Part shown: positions 1 to 6,220 of the stretch, piece after piece
How the letters are laid out: every line of letters starts with the position of its first letter
How positions within the stretch are numbered: position 1 is the stretch's first letter
DNA from: an uncultured bacterium
GTDB lineage: Bacteria; Actinomycetota; Coriobacteriia; Coriobacteriales; Coriobacteriaceae
Direction: 5' to 3'
Assembly (NCBI GenBank): GCA_905215275.1
Contig: CAJMPE010000027.1
Location: forward strand, 1 to 14,947
DNA: 14,947 nt
The notes under the pieces: generated by a model
Told to the model about the DNA's origin: nothing
What the model saw: only the letters and a program-made list of their open reading frames with translations
Database searches by the model: none
Program-made: the position numbers and the translations under genes

Positions 1-108
1 CCCCAGTTTGTTCGCGATATCGACCGAGCGAACAGGATTCTCGGTCGTTCCACCCAGCATGACGATAGCCTCAAGATAATCCTCATGCGACATGGAGACT
101 TTTTCCAT
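1..108 (-). CDS. DtxR/MntR-family metal-dependent repressor, N-terminus only
   Basis: Only the first 36 codons lie in the window; the gene runs off the left edge. The N-terminus reads MEKVSMSHEDYLEAIVMLG and continues with VRSVDIANKLG. This matches the start of the winged-helix domain in DtxR/MntR/IdeR repressors: helix 1 with the EDYLEAI signature, then the VR-x-x-DIA stretch leading into the helix-turn-helix. These proteins bind Fe(II) or Mn(II) and repress metal uptake genes. I chose the ATG at 106-108 because GGAGG lies 6 bases before it. An in-frame ATG at 112-114 abuts that GGAGG and is too close. The gene follows hypD on the same strand after 78 bases, so it may be read from the same transcript, although an inverted repeat lies between them. 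The metal-binding and SH3-like parts cannot be seen, so the metal specificity is unknown. Confidence 0.75.
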   Translation of the reverse strand, partial: MEKVSMSHEDYLEAIVMLGGTTENPVRSVDIANKLG

Positions 109-127
109 TCTCATCCTCCAATCAGCG

Positions 128-168
128 CCTTCCCCATGGTACCACAGTGAAGGCGGAAACGGGGAAGG
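128..168. repeat. Inverted repeat between hypD and the DtxR-like gene
   Basis: CCTTCCCC at 128-135 and GGGGAAGG at 161-168 are perfect 8-bp arms separated by 25 bases. No T-run follows on either strand, so it is not a classical terminator. It may be a weak attenuating hairpin after hypD or a protein-binding site for the regulator downstream. Function is unproven. Confidence 0.4.
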
Positions 169-186
169 TCTTAGCCGCAGTTAACT

Positions 187-1296
187 TTAGTAATACCGAT
201 AGTACGCCGCGCAGCTGCCTTCGGAGCTCACCATGCACGGGCCGACGGGGTGTTCGGGCGTGCAGGTGCGGCCAAAGAGCGGGCAGTCGCTCGGCGTGAT
301 GGCCCCGCGCAGCACGTCGCCGCAGCGGCACCCGCGCGGCTCGACCGTCGCCTCAACGGGCGCATCAAAGCGGGCGCGCGCATCAAAGCGCGAGAACTCA
401 GGTCGGATGGAAAGACCCGAGCTGGCAATCGGTCCCAGTCCGCGCCACGTGGTGTCGCACGGCTCAAATACCTGCTCGACCAGCTGGCGCGCTACGGGGT
501 TGCCGTCTGCATTGACGCCACGGCGGTAGGCGTTGCCAATCGCGGGCCTGTCCTCGACAACCATCTGGACCAGCATGCAGATGCCCTGCAAGATATCGAC
601 CGGCTCAAACCCGGTAACTACGCCGGGGGTATCGAACTCGTCGACCAAAAAGCTAAAGGGCGCCAAGCCCGTGATGGTAGCGACGTGACCGGGCAGGATA
701 AAGCCGTCGATGGTCGTCTCGGGGTCGTTAGAGATCGCACGCAGAGCCGGCGGCGTGGTCTTGTGAGCACAGTAGACCGAGAAGTTCTGGAGCCCGCGCG
801 CGTCGGCCTCCAGGATAGCGGCGGCAATGGTGGGCGTTGTGGTCTCAAAGCCGACGCCCATAAAGATGACCGGGCGTTCGGGATTTTGCTCGGCAATGTC
901 GAGTGCGTCGAGCGGAGAGTAGACGATGCGGATGTCGCGCCCCGCCGCCTTTTGCGCGGCAAGCGAGGTGGACGATCCGGGCACACGCATCATGTCGCCA
1001 AAGGTGGTTATGATGGCGCCGTCCATGTTGGAAAGCGCGATTGCGTGATCGATGTCGCGGTTGGCGGTGACGCAAACGGGGCACCCCGGGCCGCTTAGCA
1101 GTTTGAGTCCCGTCGGCATAATGGAGCGAAAGCCATAGCGGCCAATGCTCACGGTATGCGTGCCGCAGACTTCCATAAGGTTGATGCTGCGGTTGCCGAC
1201 AAGCCCATGAATACGATCGATGAGCTCGCGAGCCAGCTTGGGGTCGCGAAATGCCGAAAAGTCGATACCGGAGCGAACCGGCTGTGCCGCCGCCAC
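187..1296 (-). CDS. hypD: HypD, NiFe-hydrogenase maturation Fe-S scaffold protein
   Basis: 369 aa, the normal HypD length. HypD carries a [4Fe-4S] cluster and, with HypC, forms the cytoplasmic scaffold on which the Fe(CN)2CO group of the NiFe centre is assembled. Visible signatures are MEVCGTHT with Cys44, SGPGCPVCVT with Cys72 and Cys75, GVGFETTTPT at about 147-156, and a cysteine-rich C-terminus (GCRCGD, SDCPLFG, RTCTPEHPVGPC, GSCAAYY) that binds the cluster. The start is GTG at 1294-1296. It overlaps the hypC stop by one base (TAGTG on the minus strand), which points to translational coupling and equal production of the two partners. The family normally has CGGHTH at the first motif; CGTHT here is a mild variant. 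hypE, which often follows, is absent; a DtxR-like gene follows instead. Confidence 0.97.
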   Translation of the reverse strand: MAAAQPVRSGIDFSAFRDPKLARELIDRIHGLVGNRSINLMEVCGTHTVSIGRYGFRSIMPTGLKLLSGPGCPVCVTANRDIDHAIALSNMDGAIITTFGDMMRVPGSSTSLAAQKAAGRDIRIVYSPLDALDIAEQNPERPVIFMGVGFETTTPTIAAAILEADARGLQNFSVYCAHKTTPPALRAISNDPETTIDGFILPGHVATITGLAPFSFLVDEFDTPGVVTGFEPVDILQGICMLVQMVVEDRPAIGNAYRRGVNADGNPVARQLVEQVFEPCDTTWRGLGPIASSGLSIRPEFSRFDARARFDAPVEATVEPRGCRCGDVLRGAITPSDCPLFGRTCTPEHPVGPCMVSSEGSCAAYYRYY

Positions 1297-1556
1297 TAGT
1301 ACGCCTCGGCCGGGTTGGTGGCAAGCTGGTCCTCTTCGGCCAGCTCGGTCATGGTATTGACGAGCTCGAGTGTCTCTTGGGCTTCCTGCTCGTCGACAAT
1401 CTGGATGCCAAAGCCGGCGTGCACGAGAATATAGTCGCCAACCTGTGCCGTCGGCACGAGGCGCAGCGAAACGGGGCGCTCGATGCCCATCATGTCGACG
1501 GTCGCCTTAAGGTCGTCGTCGCGTTTAACCACTTTACCGGGAACGGCAAGGCACAT
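1296..1556 (-). CDS. hypC: HypC/HybG/HupF-family hydrogenase maturation chaperone
   Basis: 86 aa, with the diagnostic N-terminus MCLAVPGKVV. After Met removal, Cys2 is the residue that contacts HypD and the iron centre. The body (VSLRLVPTAQVGDYILVHAGFGIQIVD, in two parts) is the usual small beta-barrel: a V-x-V-G-D-Y-V/I-L-V-H-x-G-F-A/G-I pattern. HypC shuttles the Fe(CN)2CO group from HypD to the large subunit of the hydrogenase and acts as its chaperone. An acidic tail of about 15 residues (ELAEEDQLATNPAEAY) is a little longer than in E. coli HypC. The ATG at 1554-1556 is preceded by AAAAGGGGAA. The gene overlaps hypD by one base, and 131 bases separate it from hypF upstream. Confidence 0.96.
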   Translation of the reverse strand: MCLAVPGKVVKRDDDLKATVDMMGIERPVSLRLVPTAQVGDYILVHAGFGIQIVDEQEAQETLELVNTMTELAEEDQLATNPAEAY

Positions 1557-1687
1557 AATGTTCCCCTTTTATACGTTTTGCGCTGGATAGGCGCCTAATT
1601 ACCCATCAGTTGATGGTAGCGCTCGCGGGAGTCGCGAGCAAACGCGTTACACCTGTGAGACGGCGGCGCGCAGGCTGGCAAAACAGC
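1557..1687 (-). other. hypF-hypC intercistronic region with several short hairpins
   Basis: 131 bases with no credible gene. It contains four small inverted repeats: GCTCGCG/CGCGAGC at 1621-1639 (5-base loop), the palindrome TAGGCGCCTA at 1588-1597, CATCA/TGATG at 1604-1615, and AGGCTG/CAGCCT near the hypF stop. None is followed by a T-run in the direction of transcription. They could slow ribosomes or mark an mRNA processing site between hypF and hypCD. A TATAAA lies just before hypC but overlaps the ribosome binding site and has no -35 partner. Confidence 0.35.
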
Positions 1688-4141
1688 CTATCGCAACGCC
1701 GTCTGCGCGAGGCGAGCACGAGCGATGGCGGCCTGACCGTAGGCGATGCAGCCGTCGTTGACGGGCACAGCATGGGGGACCAAGACGGCAAGACCGGCGT
1801 CTTTGAGCTCGTGGGTAAGGAGCTGAAGCAAAAGCCGGTTCATGAACACACCGCCCGAGAGCGCGACGGTATCGAGGCCTTCGCGCTCACAGATCTTGCA
1901 CGCGACGTGGGTCGTAGCGTGCGTAATGGCGATGTGAAACCCGAGCGCGAGCCTGTCGGCCGGCGTGCCTGCCTCGATTCCATTCAGAAGAGCTTCGATG
2001 AGCGGTTGGGGGTCCAGGATGGGGGAGTCGGCGGCAGACGTGAATACGCCTGTATGATTGCCGTCGAGACGAACGGGCTTGCCGCCGAGTGCGCGCCAGG
2101 CGGCGGCTTCGAGTTCGATGGCGGGTTCGCCTTCGTAGGTTGCCTGCCCGCAAATGCCCAAAACTGCAGCGGCGGCGTCAAAGAGACGCCCCATACTGCT
2201 CGTGCGTGGGCTGTTGATGTTCCGCTCGATCATCGTAGCCGTGATGCTGCGCGTTTGCTCGTCGAGGGTGCCCAATAGCCCCGCGGCACCCGGGTGCTCG
2301 AGCAGGCCGAGCTCGCTCAGCAGGGCAAAGGCATTGCGCCGGGCATCGCGCACGGATGCGGCACCGCCTGGCAGCGCCCAGGTGCGCAGGTGGGCGGCGC
2401 GTTCAAAATCGGCAAGGCCGGCGACAAGGAACTCGCCGCCCCATATGGTGCCGTCGGTGCCGGCACCCGTACCATCGAAGGCAATGCCGAGCACGCGCGC
2501 GTCGATTGTAAGCTGGCCCGCGGCAATAGCCTCGGCTATTACGCTCGCGATATGCGCATGATGGTGCTGCACCTCGACGAGCGGCAGATTGCATTTTCGC
2601 GCCTGCTCGCGCGCCCACTGACTCGATAGGTAGCTGGGGTGCAAGTCGCAGGCCAGCGCGGCGGGCGTCAAGTCGAAGAGATCTTCCAAGCGCGTGCGCG
2701 CGGCGTTCCAGGCATCGAAGGTCTCGCCGTTTTCGACATCGCCAATATGCTGCGACACAAAACAGGCCGCCTCGCCGTTCGCATCTTCGCGTGTGAATGC
2801 GATCGTTGCCTTTTGCTGTGGGCCGCAGGCGAGCACGCAGGACGGAGCGCCGTCGAGTGCCGGCAGCGGCAACGGCCGAGGCGCATATCCGCGAGCGCGG
2901 CGCACGGGCATAACGACCCCACCGACCACGCGTACCACGGAGTCGTCGTAGCGTGAGAGAATCGCACGGTCGTTACCGAGCAGCGCATCGGCAATGCCGG
3001 CGGCAACGAGGTGTTCCCAGGCAAGGTCGTCGTCAGTTTCGATAGGTTCCTCGCTCAGGTTTCCGCTGGTCATGACCAGCGCGTGCATGTCATGCGACGC
3101 GGCAGCTGCAAGCAGCAGATGCTGAAGCGGTGTATAGGGGAGCATGACGCCGAGCTCGGGTAGATCGTGCGCGACGGATGGCGCGAGTGTAAGGGCGTCG
3201 GGGGAATCTCCCTCGCCAACAGCACGCCGGCGCAACAGCACGATGGGGCGGATGCTACCGGTTAGCAGGCCGCGCTCGGCATCATCGACATGGCACAGGC
3301 ATTCAGTATCGGCAAGGCTGCGCACCATAACGGCAAGCGGCTTGTTGCTGCGGCGCTTGCGACGGCGCAGCTCGACCACCGCCCGCTCATTGGCGGCGTT
3401 GCAGGCCAGATGGAATCCGCCCAGGCCCTTGATGGCGACAATACCGCCGCTGGCCAGCAGCTCGACACAGCGGTCAATAATGGCATCGCTGGTTTCGCGC
3501 GTGCTGCCGACGGCTGGCGTCGCCCCCGAGCCTTCGAGCTCCATGTCGCCCGCCGCCTCGCGCCAGGTAATATGTGGCCCGCAGTCAAAGCAGGCATCGG
3601 GCTGCGCATGAAAGCGCCGGTCAAGCGGGTCGCCATATTCTGCGGCACACTCGGGGCACATGGGAAAGCAATCCATCGACGTGGCCGCTCGGTCATAAGG
3701 CAGCGACCGGATGATGGTAAACCGCGGCCCGCAGTTGGTGCAGTTGATAAAGGGGTAGTGATAGCGTCGGTCGGCGGGGTCGAACAGTTCGCGCAGGCAG
3801 TCGTCACAGGTGGCGATATCGGGGGAGATGAGCGTCGTGTGCATGGTCTGATCCTGCGACGCTACGATACGAAATACCTGCTCATCGTCGGTATCCCAAG
3901 CGTCGGGCTCCAGGTCTGCAACAGCGACATGCTCAACGCGGGCCGCGGCAGGCGCGTGCTCCGACAGCGCGGCGACAAAGCCGTCGAGTGCCTCGACCGA
4001 AGCATGCGCCTCGATGTGCACGCCATCGCCCGCGTTGAGCACCCAGCCGCAAATGCCATGCGCCATAGCCTCGCGATACACAAACGGCCGCATGCCAACG
4101 CCCTGCACAATGCCCGTCACATGAATATGCACATGCCGCAT
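1688..4141 (-). CDS. hypF: HypF, carbamoyltransferase for the hydrogenase cyanide ligands
   Basis: 817 aa from the chosen start. HypF uses carbamoyl phosphate and ATP to make carbamoyl-AMP and transfers the carbamoyl group to HypE, the first step towards the CN ligands. Domains in order: acylphosphatase-like domain at 3-91 (GIVQGVGMRPF with Arg18 and Asn36); paired zinc fingers at about 112-187 (C-DDC, CTNC, CPEC, CFDC pairs); a YrdC/Sua5-like nucleotide-binding domain from about 205 (IVAIKGLGGFHLACNA); and a Kae1-like C-terminal domain with QHHHAHIASV, GIAFDGTGAGTDG and ALSGGVFMNRLL. The ATG at 4139-4141 has AAGGAGGG 4-5 bases upstream. Reading further upstream only adds 76 unconserved residues antisense to nikR. 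The protein is somewhat longer than the ~750 aa E. coli enzyme. It lies 58 bases after nikR, apparently in the same transcript. Confidence 0.96.
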   Translation of the reverse strand: MRHVHIHVTGIVQGVGMRPFVYREAMAHGICGWVLNAGDGVHIEAHASVEALDGFVAALSEHAPAAARVEHVAVADLEPDAWDTDDEQVFRIVASQDQTMHTTLISPDIATCDDCLRELFDPADRRYHYPFINCTNCGPRFTIIRSLPYDRAATSMDCFPMCPECAAEYGDPLDRRFHAQPDACFDCGPHITWREAAGDMELEGSGATPAVGSTRETSDAIIDRCVELLASGGIVAIKGLGGFHLACNAANERAVVELRRRKRRSNKPLAVMVRSLADTECLCHVDDAERGLLTGSIRPIVLLRRRAVGEGDSPDALTLAPSVAHDLPELGVMLPYTPLQHLLLAAAASHDMHALVMTSGNLSEEPIETDDDLAWEHLVAAGIADALLGNDRAILSRYDDSVVRVVGGVVMPVRRARGYAPRPLPLPALDGAPSCVLACGPQQKATIAFTREDANGEAACFVSQHIGDVENGETFDAWNAARTRLEDLFDLTPAALACDLHPSYLSSQWAREQARKCNLPLVEVQHHHAHIASVIAEAIAAGQLTIDARVLGIAFDGTGAGTDGTIWGGEFLVAGLADFERAAHLRTWALPGGAASVRDARRNAFALLSELGLLEHPGAAGLLGTLDEQTRSITATMIERNINSPRTSSMGRLFDAAAAVLGICGQATYEGEPAIELEAAAWRALGGKPVRLDGNHTGVFTSAADSPILDPQPLIEALLNGIEAGTPADRLALGFHIAITHATTHVACKICEREGLDTVALSGGVFMNRLLLQLLTHELKDAGLAVLVPHAVPVNDGCIAYGQAAIARARLAQTALR

Positions 4142-4199
4142 GTGACCCTCCTTCATCGAAACCTGTCCCTTTATGGCAGGTGCGCTGCGGGAAATCCCG

Positions 4200-4700
4200 T
4201 TACAGCCCCAAGCTCTGCTTGGTGGCGGCGCAGGTGAGCTCGCCGTGCTTAACGCCGCGCAGCCCCAGCAACCGGTCCGCCAGCTCGTAGACGCGTTTGC
4301 CGCGACCCTTGAGGGCCAGAATCTCCAGGCAGTTGTGGTGGTCCAGATGCACGTGCATGGTCGAGACAATCTCGTCGGTGTAGTCGTGCTGCACCTCGTC
4401 CAGACGGCGCGTCAGATCGCCGGTATGGTGGTCATAGATCATGGTGAGCGAACCGATGACCTGCTCGTCGGGCGTGCGCATCTGCTCCTTGGCGATCGAG
4501 GCGCGAATCAGATCGCGTACGGCCTCGGAACGGTTGGCCACGTCACCGCGGCGCGCGATCTGCTCGTCAAAGCGGCGCAGCAGGTCGTCGGGCGCGGTGA
4601 CCGAAAAGCGGACCAGCTCGGAGCTGGAGCCGCTGCAACGGCAGCTCGCATCGTCGTCCGCACCGTAAGCGTGCGCGTGCGCGTGCTCGTGCTCGGCCAC
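4200..4700 (-). CDS. nikR: NikR, nickel-responsive ribbon-helix-helix regulator
   Basis: 166 aa. The DNA-binding ribbon-helix-helix spans about 27-72 (LVRFSVTAPDDLL, then ANRSEAVRDLIR). The ACT-like nickel domain follows, with the square-planar Ni ligands in exact NikR spacing: His105, His116, His118 and Cys124 (MHVHLDHHNC). That is the 11-2-6 spacing of E. coli His76, His87, His89 and Cys95. NikR bound to Ni represses, or in some species activates, nickel uptake and nickel enzyme genes. An extra ~25-residue N-terminus is rich in His and Cys (HEHAHAHAYG, CRC) and is probably a metal-sequestering tail. The GTG start at 4698-4700 is one base after the stop of the 82-aa upstream gene. It has no clear ribosome binding site, so it should depend on coupling. 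Its place at the head of hypF-hypC-hypD ties nickel sensing to hydrogenase maturation. A shorter protein lacking the His tail would have no good alternative start. Confidence 0.93.
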   Translation of the reverse strand: MAEHEHAHAHAYGADDDASCRCSGSSSELVRFSVTAPDDLLRRFDEQIARRGDVANRSEAVRDLIRASIAKEQMRTPDEQVIGSLTMIYDHHTGDLTRRLDEVQHDYTDEIVSTMHVHLDHHNCLEILALKGRGKRVYELADRLLGLRGVKHGELTCAATKQSLGL

Positions 4701-4701
4701 G

Positions 4702-4950
4702 TTACACCAGTTTCACAGAGCCGACGGAGTTATGATCTGCCTCGATGGCCTCCTCGTAGCCCTCGAGCGCATCGTGCGCCTCGTGCAGCGCAGACATGGC
4801 GGCCTCGAGCTTGGCACCAATGCGCTCCATGTCAAAGTTCTCGGTCGCATGCAGCAGCTGATGGCTCCACTCGTGAGCGAGCTCAATAGTGTCGTCGACC
4901 TGCTTGACGCTCATGGCAAGCTGGCTCATGTTCATTCCGACGTCATGCAT
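4702..4950 (-). CDS. Small helical protein of unknown function, first gene of the nikR-hyp cluster
   Basis: 82 aa. I do not recognise a family. The sequence is strongly helical and amphipathic, with a long acidic second half (MERIGAKLEAAMSALHEAHD, then ALEGYEEAIEAD). It has six His, no Cys, no signal peptide and no membrane segment. The start at 4948-4950 is well supported by AAGGAGA 6 bases upstream. The stop (TAA) is one base before the nikR GTG, and nikR has no ribosome binding site of its own, so the two proteins are probably made together. Being first in a nickel-regulator and hydrogenase-maturation operon suggests a role in metal handling or hydrogenase assembly, but that is context only. 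It could equally be a short leader ORF whose main job is to couple nikR translation. Confidence 0.75.
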   Translation of the reverse strand: MHDVGMNMSQLAMSVKQVDDTIELAHEWSHQLLHATENFDMERIGAKLEAAMSALHEAHDALEGYEEAIEADHNSVGSVKLV

Positions 4951-5021
4951 GGGAATCTCCTTTTGTACGGGGCGATATGGTGGTTCAGATTCTACTACGC
5001 CCGCCTTGGGCGCCGCCGCAT
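4951..5021 (-). promoter_or_regulatory. Probable control region of the nikR-hyp operon
   Basis: The trxA terminator ends at 5022, so the operon's promoter should lie in these 71 bases. A candidate -10 on the minus strand is TAGAAT (4989-4994), without a recognisable -35 at 17 bases. A short inverted repeat, CGCCC/GGGCG with a 5-base spacer, lies just upstream. I see no match to the E. coli NikR operator (GTATGA-N16-TCATAC). Confidence 0.3.
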
Positions 5022-5059
5022 AAGAAAACGGGCGCGAGTCCGTCTGACCCGCACCCGTT
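5022..5059 (-). terminator. Rho-independent terminator of trxA
   Basis: On the minus strand, AACGGGTGCGGGTC pairs with GACTCGCGCCCGTT: a 14-bp stem with two G-U wobbles and a 5-base loop (AGACG). The T-run TTTTCTT follows directly. It lies 111 bases after the trxA stop and 72 bases before the 82-aa gene, and it insulates the nikR-hyp operon from trxA. Confidence 0.9.
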
Positions 5060-5099
5060 CACTGGGGGCTGTTTGTGTCTACCATACTATCCGTGGTCG

Positions 5100-5114
5100 C
5101 GGGCGCAGCGCCCG
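5100..5114. repeat. GC-rich palindrome downstream of trxA
   Basis: CGGGCGC-A-GCGCCCG is a perfect 7-bp-arm palindrome with a single central base. It lies between the trxA stop and the trxA terminator. The loop is too small for a simple hairpin unless the inner pairs open. It could stabilise the mRNA 3' end or be a binding site; there is no further evidence. Confidence 0.3.
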
Positions 5115-5169
5115 GCTCTCCGGTGAGCGGCGCAAAACCGTTCATGGACGGCAGCGCATGACCGGCGTA

Positions 5170-5490
5170 TTACAGATGTTTCTTCAGCAGTGCCTGAAGC
5201 CTTGCCTTGGGTAAGGCACCGACCGAGCGGTCGACCTCCTCGCCGTTCTTAAAGACGATTAGCGTGGGGATGCTCATGACGCCAAACTTCATGGCCAGGT
5301 CCTGGTTGTCGTCGACGTTGCACTTGGCCACAGCCAGCTTGCCGGCCAGCTCGTCGGCAACCTCGTCTACGATGGGCGAGAGCGAGCGGCAGGGGCCGCA
5401 CCACGGGGCCCAAAAATCAACCAGTACGGGCAGGCTATCGTTGACGACAGCGTTGAAGTTCTCGGGGGTAATCTGCTTGATGTCAGCCAT
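5170..5490 (-). CDS. trxA: Thioredoxin
   Basis: 106 aa, the standard thioredoxin size. The active site FWAPWCGPCRSL (WCGPC), the cis-proline stretch MSIPTLIVF and the closing GALPKARLQALL are all present. The conserved buried Asp of VDFWAPW is in place. It is a cytoplasmic disulfide reductase, normally recycled by thioredoxin reductase, which is not in the window. The start is the ATG at 5488-5490, with GGAGG 5 bases upstream. A longer reading adds 28 residues that look like leader DNA. The gene is monocistronic: its own terminator lies at 5022-5059, and upstream is a divergent gene. A TATAAG sits about 60 bases upstream on the minus strand as a possible -10, without a good -35. Confidence 0.96.
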   Translation of the reverse strand: MADIKQITPENFNAVVNDSLPVLVDFWAPWCGPCRSLSPIVDEVADELAGKLAVAKCNVDDNQDLAMKFGVMSIPTLIVFKNGEEVDRSVGALPKARLQALLKKHL

Positions 5491-5592
5491 GGTGACCTCC
5501 ATAATGCGACGCGGCTCGGCCGCGTAAAACTCAGTACGACCGTGCTTATACCCAGCGGCTCGTAAAGCAACCACTCGCGGGCGGCTCTTTTA

Positions 5593-5598
5593 TATAAT
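5593..5598 (+). promoter_or_regulatory. Consensus -10 box for the UDG-like gene
   Basis: TATAAT is a perfect -10 hexamer, 28 bases before the chosen ATG, within an AT-rich island in GC-rich DNA. The -35 position (5570-5575, ACCACT) does not match consensus. The in-frame ATG at 5597 overlaps this -10 box, which argues against the longer version of the downstream protein. Confidence 0.5.
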
Positions 5599-5626
5599 GG
5601 TGGGCACGCAAACGATTGGAGAGCGC

Positions 5627-6202
5627 ATGCCCACGTCACAAAGCCAGAAAAAAGAAGCCATCGCTCAGGCGACCGAGCAGGAGCTCGCATCGCTCGCCGG
5701 CCGTGGCGTGCGTATCGCGGGCAACGCGTGCTCGCCGATCGTGCTGGTCAAAGGCGATTTGGATGAAGCCGAGTGCTCGGGCGGCGAGCTGGCTGCCGGC
5801 GCGGATGGCGCCGCGTTGCGCAAGGCTCTCGGCGCCATCGGATATGCCCCCGAGGATTTTTGCGTGCTGGCAAGCGTCGCCGGCGCGGGCGACGGAGCGG
5901 TCGCGCCGGGCGAGGCCCTGACGTGCGACCTGTTCCGCGAGGCGCTGGAGACCTTGGACCCCGAGGCGGTGCTGCTGCTGGACAACAGTGCGGCCGATGT
6001 CATGCGCGAGACCTATGCCGATATGCTTGTGGCAATTGATGACTTTGACACCGCCATGCTTAAGCCCGGCCTGGTCGCCCATGTGCAGGGGCGCCGCGTG
6101 CTGGCGCTCGACGGTTTTGAGGCGGCGCTCACCGACAAGGCCGCCAAGCAGCGCATGTGGGCCTACATTAAGCAGCTGACCCCGGCGGCCGCACCGCTGT
6201 AG
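5627..6202 (+). CDS. Uracil-DNA-glycosylase-like protein without the catalytic motifs
   Basis: 191 aa, cytoplasmic, no membrane segment. I did not recognise a named family with certainty, but the order of elements follows family 4/5 uracil-DNA glycosylases. These are a first strand (SPIVLVKG, 36-43) where the GEAPG motif would sit, then GAALRKALGAIGYAPEDFCV (61-80) like the usual G-xxL-xxxL-x-x-IGL-xx-EDVY stretch. After them come LETLDPEAVLLLDNSAAD (107-124) like the P-xx-V-x-LLG-xxA strand, and VQGRRVLALDGFEAALTD (153-170) where the HPS motif would be. It closes with AAKQRMWAYIKQL, like the terminal AKR-xx-W-xDL. The catalytic GEAPG and HPS motifs and the cluster cysteines are missing. The start ATG at 5627 has GGAG 5-6 bases upstream. 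The gene is divergent from trxA and convergent with the kinase gene, with only 18 bases between stops (a small GGCTG/CAGCC hairpin). The fold assignment is an inference. Confidence 0.7.
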   Translation: MPTSQSQKKEAIAQATEQELASLAGRGVRIAGNACSPIVLVKGDLDEAECSGGELAAGADGAALRKALGAIGYAPEDFCVLASVAGAGDGAVAPGEALTCDLFREALETLDPEAVLLLDNSAADVMRETYADMLVAIDDFDTAMLKPGLVAHVQGRRVLALDGFEAALTDKAAKQRMWAYIKQLTPAAAPL

Positions 6203-6220
6203 CGAGGCTGGCGGCAGCCC

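Noticed and set aside
250..1098. 282-aa plus-strand open frame opposite hypD
   Set aside because: Low-complexity, Arg/Gly/Ala-rich composition with no motif, lying over a certain gene.
4142..4369. 76-residue N-terminal extension of HypF
   Set aside because: It is antisense-frame sequence over nikR. The ATG at 4139-4141 has a strong ribosome binding site and begins exactly at the acylphosphatase domain.
4702..5021. E. coli-type NikR operator upstream of the nikR-hyp genes
   Set aside because: No GTATGA-N16-TCATAC match was found; only a short GC-rich inverted repeat.
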